Shown one piece after another: positions 29,863 to 38,392 of a stretch of DNA of 63,152 nt. A program made the position numbers and the translations under genes. Below the pieces are notes generated by a model. It was not told the origin of the DNA. It worked only from the letters and a program-made list of their open reading frames with translations, and made no database searches. The stretch is from a virus, in the IMG/VR virus record IMGVR_UViG_3300009506_000026, positions 1-63,152 of that record, one strand, 5' to 3'. Every line of letters starts with the position of its first letter. The stretch's first letter is position 1.

Positions 29863-30750
29863 TCACCTCACCAATGATTGCAAATATTTGTCGAAATCCC
29901 TCGCCGACCTCTCTATATTATATCCTATTCTGAATTTATTCCTCCCTGATTTTCTTACTTTATTTAGGATTGTTCCATTCGATAATATCCAATTTAGTTT
30001 ATCAACAAAATCAAATTGAGTGTATCCAATATAATCCTTACCTTCGATTAAATTAGCATAAGGAAAAAGCTTAGTTTCATCTAAACTTTTGTGGGCAAAC
30101 AGAAGGGCTCCCGTTCTTAAAACATCGGTATACATATCGGAACTGGGACCAAATCCAGGACATCCTATAACCACCTTTGTTCTTCTCAATTCTTGTAAAT
30201 ATTGTTCCCTCTGAATCCTCCCATGCACAATCAAATCATTGGTAAAGTTTTTGAATAGTAATTCTTTAACGCTTTCCCGAATATAGTGTGGGTATTTCGG
30301 TTTCGAAAAACTAAAAATGGAACACCGGAAATTGATTACAATCTCCCTATCAAATTCATCCTCATAGATTTCCTCCCCCGAATTGATTGAAACAATAAAG
30401 GCTACAGGGTAATTATTCAGATAAAACTTAGTTGGAGCGCATTTAATTCGTGGAAATAAATTCCCAAATCGTAGGAATCCATTCTGATTCCCATTATCAT
30501 GAGAATCAAGCAATACTTTGGGTCCTTCAAAATCTAAAAACAGCTTGTCGGTCTTTTCAATAACCCACGGCTTGAATTTGTACCCCATAGTCTCATTAGG
30601 AAATGTATTATATACCAACACATCTCCTAAATTTTCTGTGTATTCTGCTAAAGGATTCCATATGATCGTATGCTTATCCTCTAATAAAGACAGCATTTTT
30701 TGGAAGTATTTTTGATTACTGCCCTTAGAAAAACAATATTGAATTTTCAT
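29863..30750 (-). CDS. Glycosyltransferase, GT-B-like, 295 aa
   Basis: Start at 30750 (ATGA overlap with the previous gene; GAGGGAGGA upstream). The second half has VVIGCPGFGPSSDMYTDVLRTG and LFAHKSLDETKLF, the nucleotide-sugar-binding region of a GT-B enzyme, comparable to exostosin/GT1-like phage proteins. The N-terminal half is less conserved. Substrate unknown. Part of the glycan island; ends 4 bases before the ppGalNAc-T-like gene. Confidence 0.65.
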   Translation of the reverse strand: MKIQYCFSKGSNQKYFQKMLSLLEDKHTIIWNPLAEYTENLGDVLVYNTFPNETMGYKFKPWVIEKTDKLFLDFEGPKVLLDSHDNGNQNGFLRFGNLFPRIKCAPTKFYLNNYPVAFIVSINSGEEIYEDEFDREIVINFRCSIFSFSKPKYPHYIRESVKELLFKNFTNDLIVHGRIQREQYLQELRRTKVVIGCPGFGPSSDMYTDVLRTGALLFAHKSLDETKLFPYANLIEGKDYIGYTQFDFVDKLNWILSNGTILNKVRKSGRNKFRIGYNIERSARDFDKYLQSLVR

Positions 30751-31478
30751 TCCTCCCTCTCCCATTCTAAAAAGAAAGCTTTGCTACCTTTCTTCTTGAA
30801 TTTATAATCTGCCATCCATCTCCTCCCTAAATCTTGAATATAATTGGGTGAGTTCGGTTTTCCAAAGACACCGAACTTCCATTTTAATACCTCATCTAGT
30901 AGGGGGGATCCTTTCTCATGAAATTGTTTCTCGGGATTAAAATCTTCTCTAAGATAGGGGAGACAGTTCCTAACAAAATCATGTCTAATTAAGGAGGGAT
31001 GTCCACAAAATCCTACTCCCCCAATCAGCTCCTTCGGACATTCGAAATAATCCCCATTCCAGGGGAAAAACTTATCCCAATTTTTCATTTTATCCTCTGA
31101 GGATTTGAACTGGGGGAGTCGAAGGGAAGCAAGTTCAGGATATTTCTCCATTAAAAATATCATTTTCTTTAAACTCACAAATACTTTTAATTCCCAATCA
31201 TCCTCCAAATGAAAAATAAATTCTGATTCCGTTTGTTCCCATGTCCATTTAAAGGCGGAGGCAAAATTGGGTTTCTCCGCTATTCTATATTTGCCCATGT
31301 GGGGGTAAAACATTTCAACCACATCGATTACTCTTTGTGGATGACTTGTCCCTATAGGATCTACATTTACAATAGGACGAATAGTTGCTTGCCCAAATAA
31401 ATTATTCTCAAAGGAATATAAAGTTCGATACAGAATCTCCGGGCGACAACAAGCCGTTATGGTTACATCGATGATCAT
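30747..31478 (-). CDS. GT-A type glycosyltransferase, 243 aa
   Basis: Start chosen at the ATG at 31478, three bases before the stop of the neighbouring methyltransferase; an in-frame earlier start would read through it. DVTITACCRPEILYRTL opens the GT2-like fold; FIFHLEDDWEL carries the metal-binding EDD. The C-terminal part (GGVGFCGHPSLIRHDF) is the typical acceptor segment. It is close to the sister enzyme at 35328-36059, which has MEDDF at the same place. Donor and acceptor unknown. Confidence 0.75.
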   Translation of the reverse strand: MIIDVTITACCRPEILYRTLYSFENNLFGQATIRPIVNVDPIGTSHPQRVIDVVEMFYPHMGKYRIAEKPNFASAFKWTWEQTESEFIFHLEDDWELKVFVSLKKMIFLMEKYPELASLRLPQFKSSEDKMKNWDKFFPWNGDYFECPKELIGGVGFCGHPSLIRHDFVRNCLPYLREDFNPEKQFHEKGSPLLDEVLKWKFGVFGKPNSPNYIQDLGRRWMADYKFKKKGSKAFFLEWEREE

Positions 31479-31479
31479 T

Positions 31480-32091
31480 TCAGGAGTACCTCCTTTTCTG
31501 AAAATACAATAGATTGTCATAAAAGGCTTTTATGCCTGGTTTTTTCTTCCATGGTTCCCACGCTCTTCGGATTCTATCTACCGGATTGGAATTGAACTCA
31601 TAAGATTTATAATGGAACTTTTCTATCCAATATTCCGCTGGTTGACAATTTACATGGTAATGTCCCCCTTGTCCTGGGGGAGCGGCGGACAAAAGCAATT
31701 TATCGGAAAAGGCGATCAGATTGTCCAATAAGATATCGGAATACTCTTCCTCAATATGCTCCAATACTTCAAAACAAGTGCAAAGATCGAACCTCCCTGG
31801 GAACATATTTTGCACGTCTATGGGGCTTCTTAAATCCATATAAACAATGAATCTGGTCATGGCAAACTGTGAGGCATGTTTCGATCCTTCAAGACCCCAA
31901 GCAACTATCTCCCATTTCTTCCGAAAATGATCCACCAAATCGCCTACCGCACATCCTACATCCATAAGAGTTGTAGGATTAAACTCTTCCATTATTGCAC
32001 GACAGACGTGCTCCGCTCTCCAGGCAAGACGGGTATGAATTTTGAAAAAGTGTGGTTTGTAAATTTCTTCAAGTGGTTTTCTATTCTCCAT
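31480..32091 (-). CDS. SAM-dependent methyltransferase, 203 aa
   Basis: TLMDVGCAVGDLVDHF gives the SAM-binding loop; EVLEHIEEEYSDILLDN is a motif common to the methyltransferases that act on sugars and small molecules; HYHVNCQPAEYWIEKF comes later. Class I fold, 203 residues. Located among glycosyltransferases, so O-methylation of a glycan is the likely job, but the substrate cannot be read from sequence. Confidence 0.75.
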   Translation of the reverse strand: MENRKPLEEIYKPHFFKIHTRLAWRAEHVCRAIMEEFNPTTLMDVGCAVGDLVDHFRKKWEIVAWGLEGSKHASQFAMTRFIVYMDLRSPIDVQNMFPGRFDLCTCFEVLEHIEEEYSDILLDNLIAFSDKLLLSAAPPGQGGHYHVNCQPAEYWIEKFHYKSYEFNSNPVDRIRRAWEPWKKKPGIKAFYDNLLYFQKRRYS

Positions 32092-32355
32092 CTATTGTCT
32101 CCTAAAGATTCTACAAAAAAAGTTCCATACTTTTACAAACCATTTCTCCTCATAGTATTCCACTAAATCAATATACTTCGTTGCTCCACATACTGGACAG
32201 CAAAGACCTATTATTTCATCCTCGCAATCTAATGATGCCATCATAGGCCATAATACAACGTCGATTCTTCCTTCCCTCTCACAATTAACACATATAGGGT
32301 AATACACAAGGTCGTCTTTCCTTGTGAAATCAGGCCGGTATATTTTCGTTGTCAT
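32092..32355 (-). CDS. Small zinc-ribbon protein, 87 aa
   Basis: Start chosen at the ATG at 32355 (GGGTTGGAAC upstream), 25 bases inside the preceding gene. Two CxxC pairs (PICVNCERE and LCCPVCGATK) separated by about 30 residues make a zinc ribbon. The rest is acidic with a hydrophobic/aromatic tail (KVWNFFCRIFRRQ). Function unknown. Confidence 0.55.
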   Translation of the reverse strand: MTTKIYRPDFTRKDDLVYYPICVNCEREGRIDVVLWPMMASLDCEDEIIGLCCPVCGATKYIDLVEYYEEKWFVKVWNFFCRIFRRQ

Positions 32356-32683
32356 GTTCCAACCCTCTTCTCCCCATAAATCGTATCGGCTTTCCCATAG
32401 CTTTGGCAATCGCAATTTCGGTGCAAACCCCCTTAGATTTTCTCCAATCTTTAAAATCTGCTACCCATACCTCATCACACCATTCAATAAATGGTACGTC
32501 TTGAAATAGCCAAAATTCTGTCCCTTCGGGGGGATTCACCATTACACAGGCTATTGGGTGGGTGTGACTAATAGGACTGAAAACCTCATAACCTTGTAGC
32601 ATCAATTCCCCTGCTATTTTATTGGCCATTTCAAAGCTCTCCTGTTCCTGTCCCGTGTAGGGAATTGCTAGGTAAATTTTCAT
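32330..32683 (-). CDS. Nucleoside 2-deoxyribosyltransferase-like protein (DUF1937/DUF4406 type)
   Basis: 117 residues. MKIYLAIPYTG, FEMANKIAGELMLQGYEVFSPISHTHP, and the glutamate segment GVCTEIAIAKAMGKPI match the small DUF1937/DUF4406-type family related to nucleoside deoxyribosyltransferases. These act on N-glycosidic bonds of nucleosides or are signalling-nucleotide hydrolases. It starts within the stop of the metallophosphoesterase gene (4-base overlap). A link to nucleotide precursors or to the modified base is possible but unproven. Confidence 0.65.
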   Translation of the reverse strand: MKIYLAIPYTGQEQESFEMANKIAGELMLQGYEVFSPISHTHPIACVMVNPPEGTEFWLFQDVPFIEWCDEVWVADFKDWRKSKGVCTEIAIAKAMGKPIRFMGRRGLEHDNENIPA

Positions 32684-33867
32684 AATGATCCCGAAAATAG
32701 AGGTTCCTGAATGTCCTCCTCCTCTTTATATGCATGATCATAATTCTTGTAATCATCCTCTATATCTGGGAATATTATAAAGGGCGCCTCAAACCGAAGA
32801 ATATTTCCTTTCTTCAAGGTCGCCTTTATTATGTATCCCCCCACTACAGGGAAATACCCCTTGCGTTTTAGATAATTAGTTCTTCCCTCAAATCCCCCCG
32901 ATTGACAAGCAAATATGGGACCAAATAGAGCCTGCATTTGGATATGTAGATGTCCTGCAAGAAAGAACCTTATCTTTGATTGTTTGCTTGCATACTCATC
33001 CACAGCTTTATAAAGCTCCTGAAAGGCAAGCTGTTCCACTCCTTTCTGTAGACGATAGGAGTAGGCATAGGGGATTCCCCCAGAGGGGTGCCAAAGCTGT
33101 GCCTCGACCTTATCTATTAGAGGAATGTTGGCGACATCTCCCCCCAAATAATGAATATCCTCCCTTCTTTTGCTAATTGCCAAAACGGGATTGTGTCCCG
33201 CCCTTTTAACAAAATCATAATCATGATTGCCTGCAAGCATGTACCAATCGAAACCTGTCGGTAAATTTCTTAGCAGACTTCTTTCCTGTTCCTCCGCACT
33301 ACTAGCATAAATATCATGCTCCTGTCCTTGATACACCTTTATTCCTGCGAATACATCTCCAGGAACAAGGATATGTTTCACCCCCTCCTGTTTAGCCTGC
33401 TTACAAAATTGATTTAACCCAGTGATTTGGCATGCTTTGGAACCAAAATGTAGATCAGATGTTACTCCAAACACAATCTCCTTTGAATCCGAAAGTGGAC
33501 TTTCAATCATTTCTCCGCTCCCTAATGCTTCGGACGAATACACAATCCGATTGTCCTGAATGAACACATCCACACCCCCTACTCGACATTCATCAACGAG
33601 GTTTCTTAGCTCCGTTGGACTACAATCCAAATCAGTCATTACATCCGAACAACTCATTGAGTTCCCATGTCCCTTTAGCATTTCGATTAACAAATTTGCT
33701 CCAATTTTTGCCATAGTTCCTGTATGACCCTCTAATTCGGACATTCCTCTCTCCTCTTTCAAGCGTTCTCGTCTCCGCCTCTCATTGATCCGATGGCGTT
33801 CGAGGCATGATGGACAACGTGTTCTACCCTGTGCCGCCTCCTTTGAGCAATCAATACACCTCATCAT
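32680..33867 (-). CDS. Metallophosphoesterase with N-terminal zinc ribbon, 395 aa
   Basis: MMRCIDCSKEAAQGRTRCPSC opens with a zinc ribbon. A winged-helix-like segment (MSCSDVMTDLDCSPTELRNLVDECR) follows. The second half is a calcineurin-type phosphoesterase: DLHFGS, GDVFAG, GNHDYDF, then GHLHIQ. The enzyme could be a nuclease, a cyclic-nucleotide phosphodiesterase or a phosphatase. It is distinct from the SbcD-like gene at 24839. I chose the ATG pair at 33867/33864. Placement inside the glycan island is unexplained. Confidence 0.78.
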   Translation of the reverse strand: MMRCIDCSKEAAQGRTRCPSCLERHRINERRRRERLKEERGMSELEGHTGTMAKIGANLLIEMLKGHGNSMSCSDVMTDLDCSPTELRNLVDECRVGGVDVFIQDNRIVYSSEALGSGEMIESPLSDSKEIVFGVTSDLHFGSKACQITGLNQFCKQAKQEGVKHILVPGDVFAGIKVYQGQEHDIYASSAEEQERSLLRNLPTGFDWYMLAGNHDYDFVKRAGHNPVLAISKRREDIHYLGGDVANIPLIDKVEAQLWHPSGGIPYAYSYRLQKGVEQLAFQELYKAVDEYASKQSKIRFFLAGHLHIQMQALFGPIFACQSGGFEGRTNYLKRKGYFPVVGGYIIKATLKKGNILRFEAPFIIFPDIEDDYKNYDHAYKEEEDIQEPLFSGSL

Positions 33868-33877
33868 GTCCCCTTTA

Positions 33878-34615
33878 TTATTCAATGTGGTCAACTAGAC
33901 CCCACTCCTTGGCCTTATCAGTACAGAACCAAGTCGTGTGTTTTTCTAGTTCTCCCCATTTGTCCTTGGACAACTTAGAATTTTTTACCAACTTATCAAT
34001 GTAGCGATCACGCAGCAGTTCCATCAACTCATTTTGTGCCCTAATGTCCGAAGCGGATTCCCGTCCTGGCCATTTCCACAAAGCAACCTCGTGAACCATG
34101 AAAATCGTTCCGGGTGCCGCAAAGCGTTTAGAACAAACAGCGAATACAGGAACCGCCGCACTAGCAATGATTCCAGATGCATGTGCCGTGATATGAAATC
34201 CCTTGCGCTTGGCACGTTCGATCTGGTCGGCCAACGCCAGGCCGGAGAATGCATCTCCCCCAGGTGAATTTATGAACAGGTTTACATCTCTTATTTGTGT
34301 ATTGTATTCCAAGAATACAAGATCATTCCAAAGACGGGTGACATCCGCAACCGACAACCCGGAAAAAATCTTGACAAAGGCTTTATCCTTGGCGATGAAA
34401 GACAGTTGAGACAAAGACCCTTCCGGATTGGGAACCTCCATTGATTTATTAATTTGATCCCCTTTATTCACTTCAACGGAAGAGGGACCTTGTGCCCCCA
34501 CTTTGACAAGAATTTCCTGAGGTTTACTTGCAATTTGTGGCATCGAACAACTAAGAAAAAAAATAGCAAAAATTGACAGGATTAAAGCATTGAGGATACT
34601 CGATTTTGTTTTCAT
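33878..34615 (-). CDS. ClpP/SppA-like serine protease lipoprotein, 245 aa
   Basis: A lipoprotein signal (NALILSIFAIFFLSC, lipobox FLSC, Cys23) precedes a ClpP-fold domain: FINSPGGDAFSGLALADQI (SPGGD at 117-121), ASGIIASAAVPVF with the likely catalytic Ser152, and FMVHEVALW with His175. Phage ClpP-like proteins are normally cytoplasmic head-maturation proteases. This one appears anchored to the envelope, away from head genes, and more like SppA or NfeD-type membrane proteases. Its substrate could be a host membrane protein. Good family match, unusual cell location. Confidence 0.75.
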   Translation of the reverse strand: MKTKSSILNALILSIFAIFFLSCSMPQIASKPQEILVKVGAQGPSSVEVNKGDQINKSMEVPNPEGSLSQLSFIAKDKAFVKIFSGLSVADVTRLWNDLVFLEYNTQIRDVNLFINSPGGDAFSGLALADQIERAKRKGFHITAHASGIIASAAVPVFAVCSKRFAAPGTIFMVHEVALWKWPGRESASDIRAQNELMELLRDRYIDKLVKNSKLSKDKWGELEKHTTWFCTDKAKEWGLVDHIE

Positions 34616-34626
34616 CTTCGGTTTCC

Positions 34627-35331
34627 TTAAAAAATTGTTCTTGGATCTTTACCTCGTTCTCTCCAATAGTTAATCCAAATACCCCTTTCTTTCTCTAATA
34701 CAATCTTATATTGCAGCAAGTTGGATACTTGATTGCGCCCTGATTTATGATAGATAAAACAGTCCTTCAATCTAATCCAACTATAATTGCCCGAGGTTCT
34801 CAAATGATAAGAAATCCAATTGTCACCGAAGAATATTCTAAACTTTCTAACAGGAATCGGGGGAATGCGAAAAGCAACTTCCCTTCGCATTAAAATCACC
34901 CCGGCATTTCCCTTCCCTGTTGGTAGTGCCTCCCCAGATAAATCATCCAAAGAAGCACACTTTGGCAATGGTAGTTCCTCTACTACCGTAGCCGTAACAC
35001 ACCCTGTCGTCAATCCCGCATATCTTACCCCTGTGGCCCTTACCGACTTCTCCAAAAGACATTTGCATAATCGCAAATCATCCGCAAGTATCCCTACAAA
35101 GTCGAATCTCATTCCAAGACAGATGTTCCAAACTGCATTGGTACCAATATTACCCTCGTTGGGCTTGTTCACTCGAAATTGAAAATCGTATTTTATGTCC
35201 CTCCCTTCAAATTTCCCCCCATTATCCACCAATAGAACATAATCAGGTTTCATTGTCTGTTTATTCAAATCGCCAAGGACATTTAAAACTTGAGTAGGTC
35301 TCATGCAGGGGATTACAAGTCCTATACTCAT
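34627..35331 (-). CDS. GT2-like glycosyltransferase, 234 aa
   Basis: SIGLVIPCMRPTQVLNVLGDL and VLLVDNGG are the GT-A donor-binding strands; VGILADDLRLC holds the aspartate pair; NAGVILMRREVAFRIPPI and FGDNWISYHL are the acceptor-side segment. Most similar in layout to the family with a MEDDF or HLEDDW motif in this island. Overlaps the next gene upstream (35328) by 4 bases. Substrate unknown. Confidence 0.75.
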   Translation of the reverse strand: MSIGLVIPCMRPTQVLNVLGDLNKQTMKPDYVLLVDNGGKFEGRDIKYDFQFRVNKPNEGNIGTNAVWNICLGMRFDFVGILADDLRLCKCLLEKSVRATGVRYAGLTTGCVTATVVEELPLPKCASLDDLSGEALPTGKGNAGVILMRREVAFRIPPIPVRKFRIFFGDNWISYHLRTSGNYSWIRLKDCFIYHKSGRNQVSNLLQYKIVLEKERGIWINYWRERGKDPRTIF

Positions 35332-36059
35332 AGCTTAAAATCCTCGATTCTCTGTGAAAGTTTATTATGTCGGAACAAATTTGCATGGATTTGTGCCATG
35401 CGAAATACCTTTAATCTGTCTCTCCAAATTGTCTCCGCTATTTTTTCGTTGTAAACATAGTGCTTCCTTGAAGGAAGCATCATTTGTAATACCTCACTTT
35501 TAACAATATGGGGATTAAATACATAGGTATTTTTTACCTCTTCAAAGATCGTTTGTGAGGTATCCAATAAACCCTTTTGATCCCTTTTATAGTCCCAATA
35601 GAAGGGAACTTCTGGCTTAACCAGGTCCTTATGCTTCCCATAAATAACAGTATCATAATTAAAATATTTGCATTCCTTCCATGATCGAAGTCGTATGCAT
35701 CCAAAATCTTTGAACACCTCAAAGAACTTAAAAATAAAATTAAGATAATAGGTCAAAGGCTCGCAACAAATAAAATCATCCTCCATATACATACAAAAAG
35801 GGGTGTCTTCTTTCAGACAGGCCCTCATTACTTGGACGTGTCCCCAGCCCCCTCCTCTATTTTCCTCAAACGAAATTACCTCTTTGAATTGTCCCTCATA
35901 TTTTGCTACCACATCCAATGTATCTTTTTCCACCGACTGAATACAAATTTTAAAGATAAAAGTGTCCAGACAATCTCTATTCAAATGGAAGAACGAGTCC
36001 AAAGTCTTATCCAATATTTGTGGTCGTTTGCACGTAAGAAAACCTACCGCAATTTTCAT
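35328..36059 (-). CDS. GT2-like glycosyltransferase, 243 aa
   Basis: KIAVGFLTCKRPQILDKTL starts the fold; FCMYMEDDFICCEPL contains the metal-site DD. KEVISFEENRGGGWGHVQVMRAC is the typical loop between donor and acceptor parts. The C-terminal third is basic and helical. Coupled by 4-base overlaps to both neighbours. Similar in size and motif to 30747-31478, suggesting a duplicated pair of sugar transferases. Confidence 0.75.
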   Translation of the reverse strand: MKIAVGFLTCKRPQILDKTLDSFFHLNRDCLDTFIFKICIQSVEKDTLDVVAKYEGQFKEVISFEENRGGGWGHVQVMRACLKEDTPFCMYMEDDFICCEPLTYYLNFIFKFFEVFKDFGCIRLRSWKECKYFNYDTVIYGKHKDLVKPEVPFYWDYKRDQKGLLDTSQTIFEEVKNTYVFNPHIVKSEVLQMMLPSRKHYVYNEKIAETIWRDRLKVFRMAQIHANLFRHNKLSQRIEDFKL

Positions 36060-36997
36060 AAAAAATTCCTATGCCTTAATGGAGTGAATCTTTTGTCCCT
36101 AACCTTCTCATACACTTTAGCATAATTTATATATCGACAGGATCCACAGATTCTAAGATCGGGTTTAAATTGATTCCTTCTTGCCCAAATATCTTCCAAG
36201 CTTTCCTCGTTCACATCCCCTATAATAAAATCAGGATTTCCTCTATGAACACAACAATAATAAACCTTGCCATTCGCTCCCACCTGACCTATTAGACCTG
36301 CGATTTGACAAGGGAGATTGGAGTCCAATTCTACCGAATATCTATCAACCTTAAATAACCCCTCATCTGAAATGTTCCTCATTGTACTTTCAATTCCAGA
36401 GATTTTCCAAGCAGGTTTTATTTGTGCATAAGATACTCCCAATGATTCCGCTAGTTCTCTAAACCCCTCAACCTCCTGTTTATTTTTCTCCGTGACTACC
36501 ATACTTAACCCTACATCTGTTTTCCCTACACACATTCTTACATTCTCTATAACCTCATCGAAAACATTGTTTCCTTTTATGGCTTCGTATGTTTTAGGAG
36601 TAGCCGCATCCAAACTAATCCTAATAAATTGAAACTTGTCAAGCACCCCCTCCACCCGATCCAAAAATATTCCGTTTGTTATTAACCCAATTTCTAAACC
36701 TAAATCGTAAGCCGCCCAAATCATCTTCTCCGCAAAAGGATTTGTTAATGGTTCTCCCCCACCCGACAATGTAATGGATTTCGCTTCCATTTGGTACACT
36801 TCAAAAATGACATCACTAAATGTAGACCATGTCATTACCGAACGATCCTTGTTTAGATAATTCTTGTAATGACAAAAATAGCACCTATTCTGACAAGTAT
36901 TAGCAATGTCAATTTCACAGGTTACAAAGGGCTGTCTTTTCCCTTCTATTATCCTATCTGTTTCCTTTAAAAAATTTAGAATCTTGAAATCCATCAT
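36056..36997 (-). CDS. Radical SAM/SPASM-domain enzyme, 313 aa
   Basis: CQNRCYFC (CxxxCxxC) near residue 35 coordinates the 4Fe-4S cluster; SGGGEPLTNP is the SAM-binding GGE region. The C-terminal third has further cysteines (PCQIAG, YYCCVHRG, ICGSCRYI), the SPASM-type auxiliary-cluster region. Such enzymes modify peptides or sugars. In a glycan island it could create an unusual sugar or modify a protein. It overlaps the acyltransferase gene by 44 bases. Confidence 0.78.
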   Translation of the reverse strand: MMDFKILNFLKETDRIIEGKRQPFVTCEIDIANTCQNRCYFCHYKNYLNKDRSVMTWSTFSDVIFEVYQMEAKSITLSGGGEPLTNPFAEKMIWAAYDLGLEIGLITNGIFLDRVEGVLDKFQFIRISLDAATPKTYEAIKGNNVFDEVIENVRMCVGKTDVGLSMVVTEKNKQEVEGFRELAESLGVSYAQIKPAWKISGIESTMRNISDEGLFKVDRYSVELDSNLPCQIAGLIGQVGANGKVYYCCVHRGNPDFIIGDVNEESLEDIWARRNQFKPDLRICGSCRYINYAKVYEKVRDKRFTPLRHRNFL

Positions 36998-37769
36998 CTT
37001 CCCACTCCACGTAATTTTTTCCTTTATGTGAATAATATCGAAATCTAATACCTGCTCTCCTCAACAAGTTTCTAAATCTTTCGGTGTCTCCCGTCACAGG
37101 TCCCACTATTTTACGGTCATACACGCTGAAAAAAGTATCCCCTATTCTAAAAATAGGACCATCTTCCTTAAATTCAAAATCCTTTTTGAATGTTCTCCTT
37201 AAATGAGTAACTAATAAATTAAAATTGACCTCCTCTTTGGGATAAGCATTTTCTTTTTTTATCTCAACTGGGATTCCCGCGGCAAAACAGAAATCAGGTA
37301 AATCTTTATTTACTAAGGACATTGCGGCTACCATCACTCCCTTTCCAATAGTGACCCCAGGATTCACCCAAGCATGTGGCAGCCAGGAAAAATGTCGTAT
37401 CTCTACAGGAGCAAATTGAAAGGGGTATCCCCAATCATAGGGAGCATAAGCACCATGTGTCCAAATATTGGACTGATGTCCTATTCCCACCTCATGCCAT
37501 ATTTTCACTCTACAAGCGGTATTGATATGAGCAAATCGTCCTAAATGCAAAAAGTCCCCTGCGATCAATTCCGATGTTTCCTCGAAACAACTACCCCCTC
37601 CTATCCAACTATATTCATGAATCCAAGCCTCTCTACCGATTATTACCGATCTACCCTCGATCTTAGCATAATCGTTAATCACACTACCATCACCAATTTC
37701 AAAATGTTCGGTGACATTGATCGTGGCTTTCGGACTTATTCTAACATTTTCTCCCTGTTGCCATCTCAT
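36954..37769 (-). CDS. Left-handed beta-helix acyltransferase-like protein, 271 aa
   Basis: Start at the ATG at 37769 (GAGGTGGCTATT upstream). Repeated hexapeptides appear throughout the first 180 residues (ATINVTEHFEIGDGSVI; KIEGRSVIIGREAWI; VNPGVTIGKGVMVAAMSLV), the LbH fold of sugar O- and N-acetyltransferases, followed by a separate C-terminal domain of about 90 residues. The catalytic His may be in IWHEVGIGHQSN. Likely acetylates a sugar in the island's glycan. Confidence 0.78.
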   Translation of the reverse strand: MRWQQGENVRISPKATINVTEHFEIGDGSVINDYAKIEGRSVIIGREAWIHEYSWIGGGSCFEETSELIAGDFLHLGRFAHINTACRVKIWHEVGIGHQSNIWTHGAYAPYDWGYPFQFAPVEIRHFSWLPHAWVNPGVTIGKGVMVAAMSLVNKDLPDFCFAAGIPVEIKKENAYPKEEVNFNLLVTHLRRTFKKDFEFKEDGPIFRIGDTFFSVYDRKIVGPVTGDTERFRNLLRRAGIRFRYYSHKGKNYVEWEDDGFQDSKFFKGNR

Positions 37770-38392
37770 AATAGCCACCTCTTTACTTCAAAGGCTTCGG
37801 CGTATTTACATCCACATTCTGATCCTCTGACCCGAGCTTTTGCTTCTATCGCTTCTATGGATCTTTGATGTGGAAACTCCCTCATCTCACACACAATTTT
37901 TTCCAAAGTGAGTAATTTTTTGTTCATAAATTTTTCAATGTTCACATATAGATTAGGAGCAAATGTTGTGGAACCCCCTAAATATTCACAACATAAAAGA
38001 CCTACCGGTCTTCCATAACACCTTGCTTGCACCAATGCACTCTTAAATACAATCCTATGATCCTCATTTATATCATGCTCAGAATGAGTAATAATTAAAT
38101 CAAATTTCAGCCCCAACGATTCAAATCTTTTATTTAATTCCAACTGACCATATTTATCAAATTCCATTGTAGGGATATTCAAAAAGAAACAATTACTCAA
38201 TGGAACACCTAAACACGTGGCAATCTTTTCCGATTCCTGTCTATAACTTACTCCTGGTCTTCCATGAACAACAATCCCATTATTTGCCCAAACAATAAAT
38301 ACTTGATGATTCTCCGAAATAAATTTGGCTATAGTTCCCCCACAATACAAAATCTCATCATCCACATGAGCCACATATACCACGATGTTCAT
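37766..38392 (-). CDS. PIG-L/LmbE-family deacetylase, 208 aa
   Basis: Start at 38392 (GGTGGA upstream). The metal-binding motif AHVDDE (8-13) and the second motif HSEHDINEDHR are hallmarks of the PIG-L family, which removes N-acetyl groups from GlcNAc-type sugars or their conjugates. In a glycan island it would give a free amine for further substitution, possibly by the neighbouring acyltransferase. Short overlaps with both neighbours. Confidence 0.88.
   Translation of the reverse strand: MNIVVYVAHVDDEILYCGGTIAKFISENHQVFIVWANNGIVVHGRPGVSYRQESEKIATCLGVPLSNCFFLNIPTMEFDKYGQLELNKRFESLGLKFDLIITHSEHDINEDHRIVFKSALVQARCYGRPVGLLCCEYLGGSTTFAPNLYVNIEKFMNKKLLTLEKIVCEMREFPHQRSIEAIEAKARVRGSECGCKYAEAFEVKRWLL

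Noticed and set aside
24839-33867. Second SbcD for the metallophosphoesterase at 32680-33867
   Set aside because: It shares the phosphoesterase motifs but has an N-terminal zinc ribbon and winged-helix-like segment, lacks the SbcD capping region and is far from the SbcC genes.
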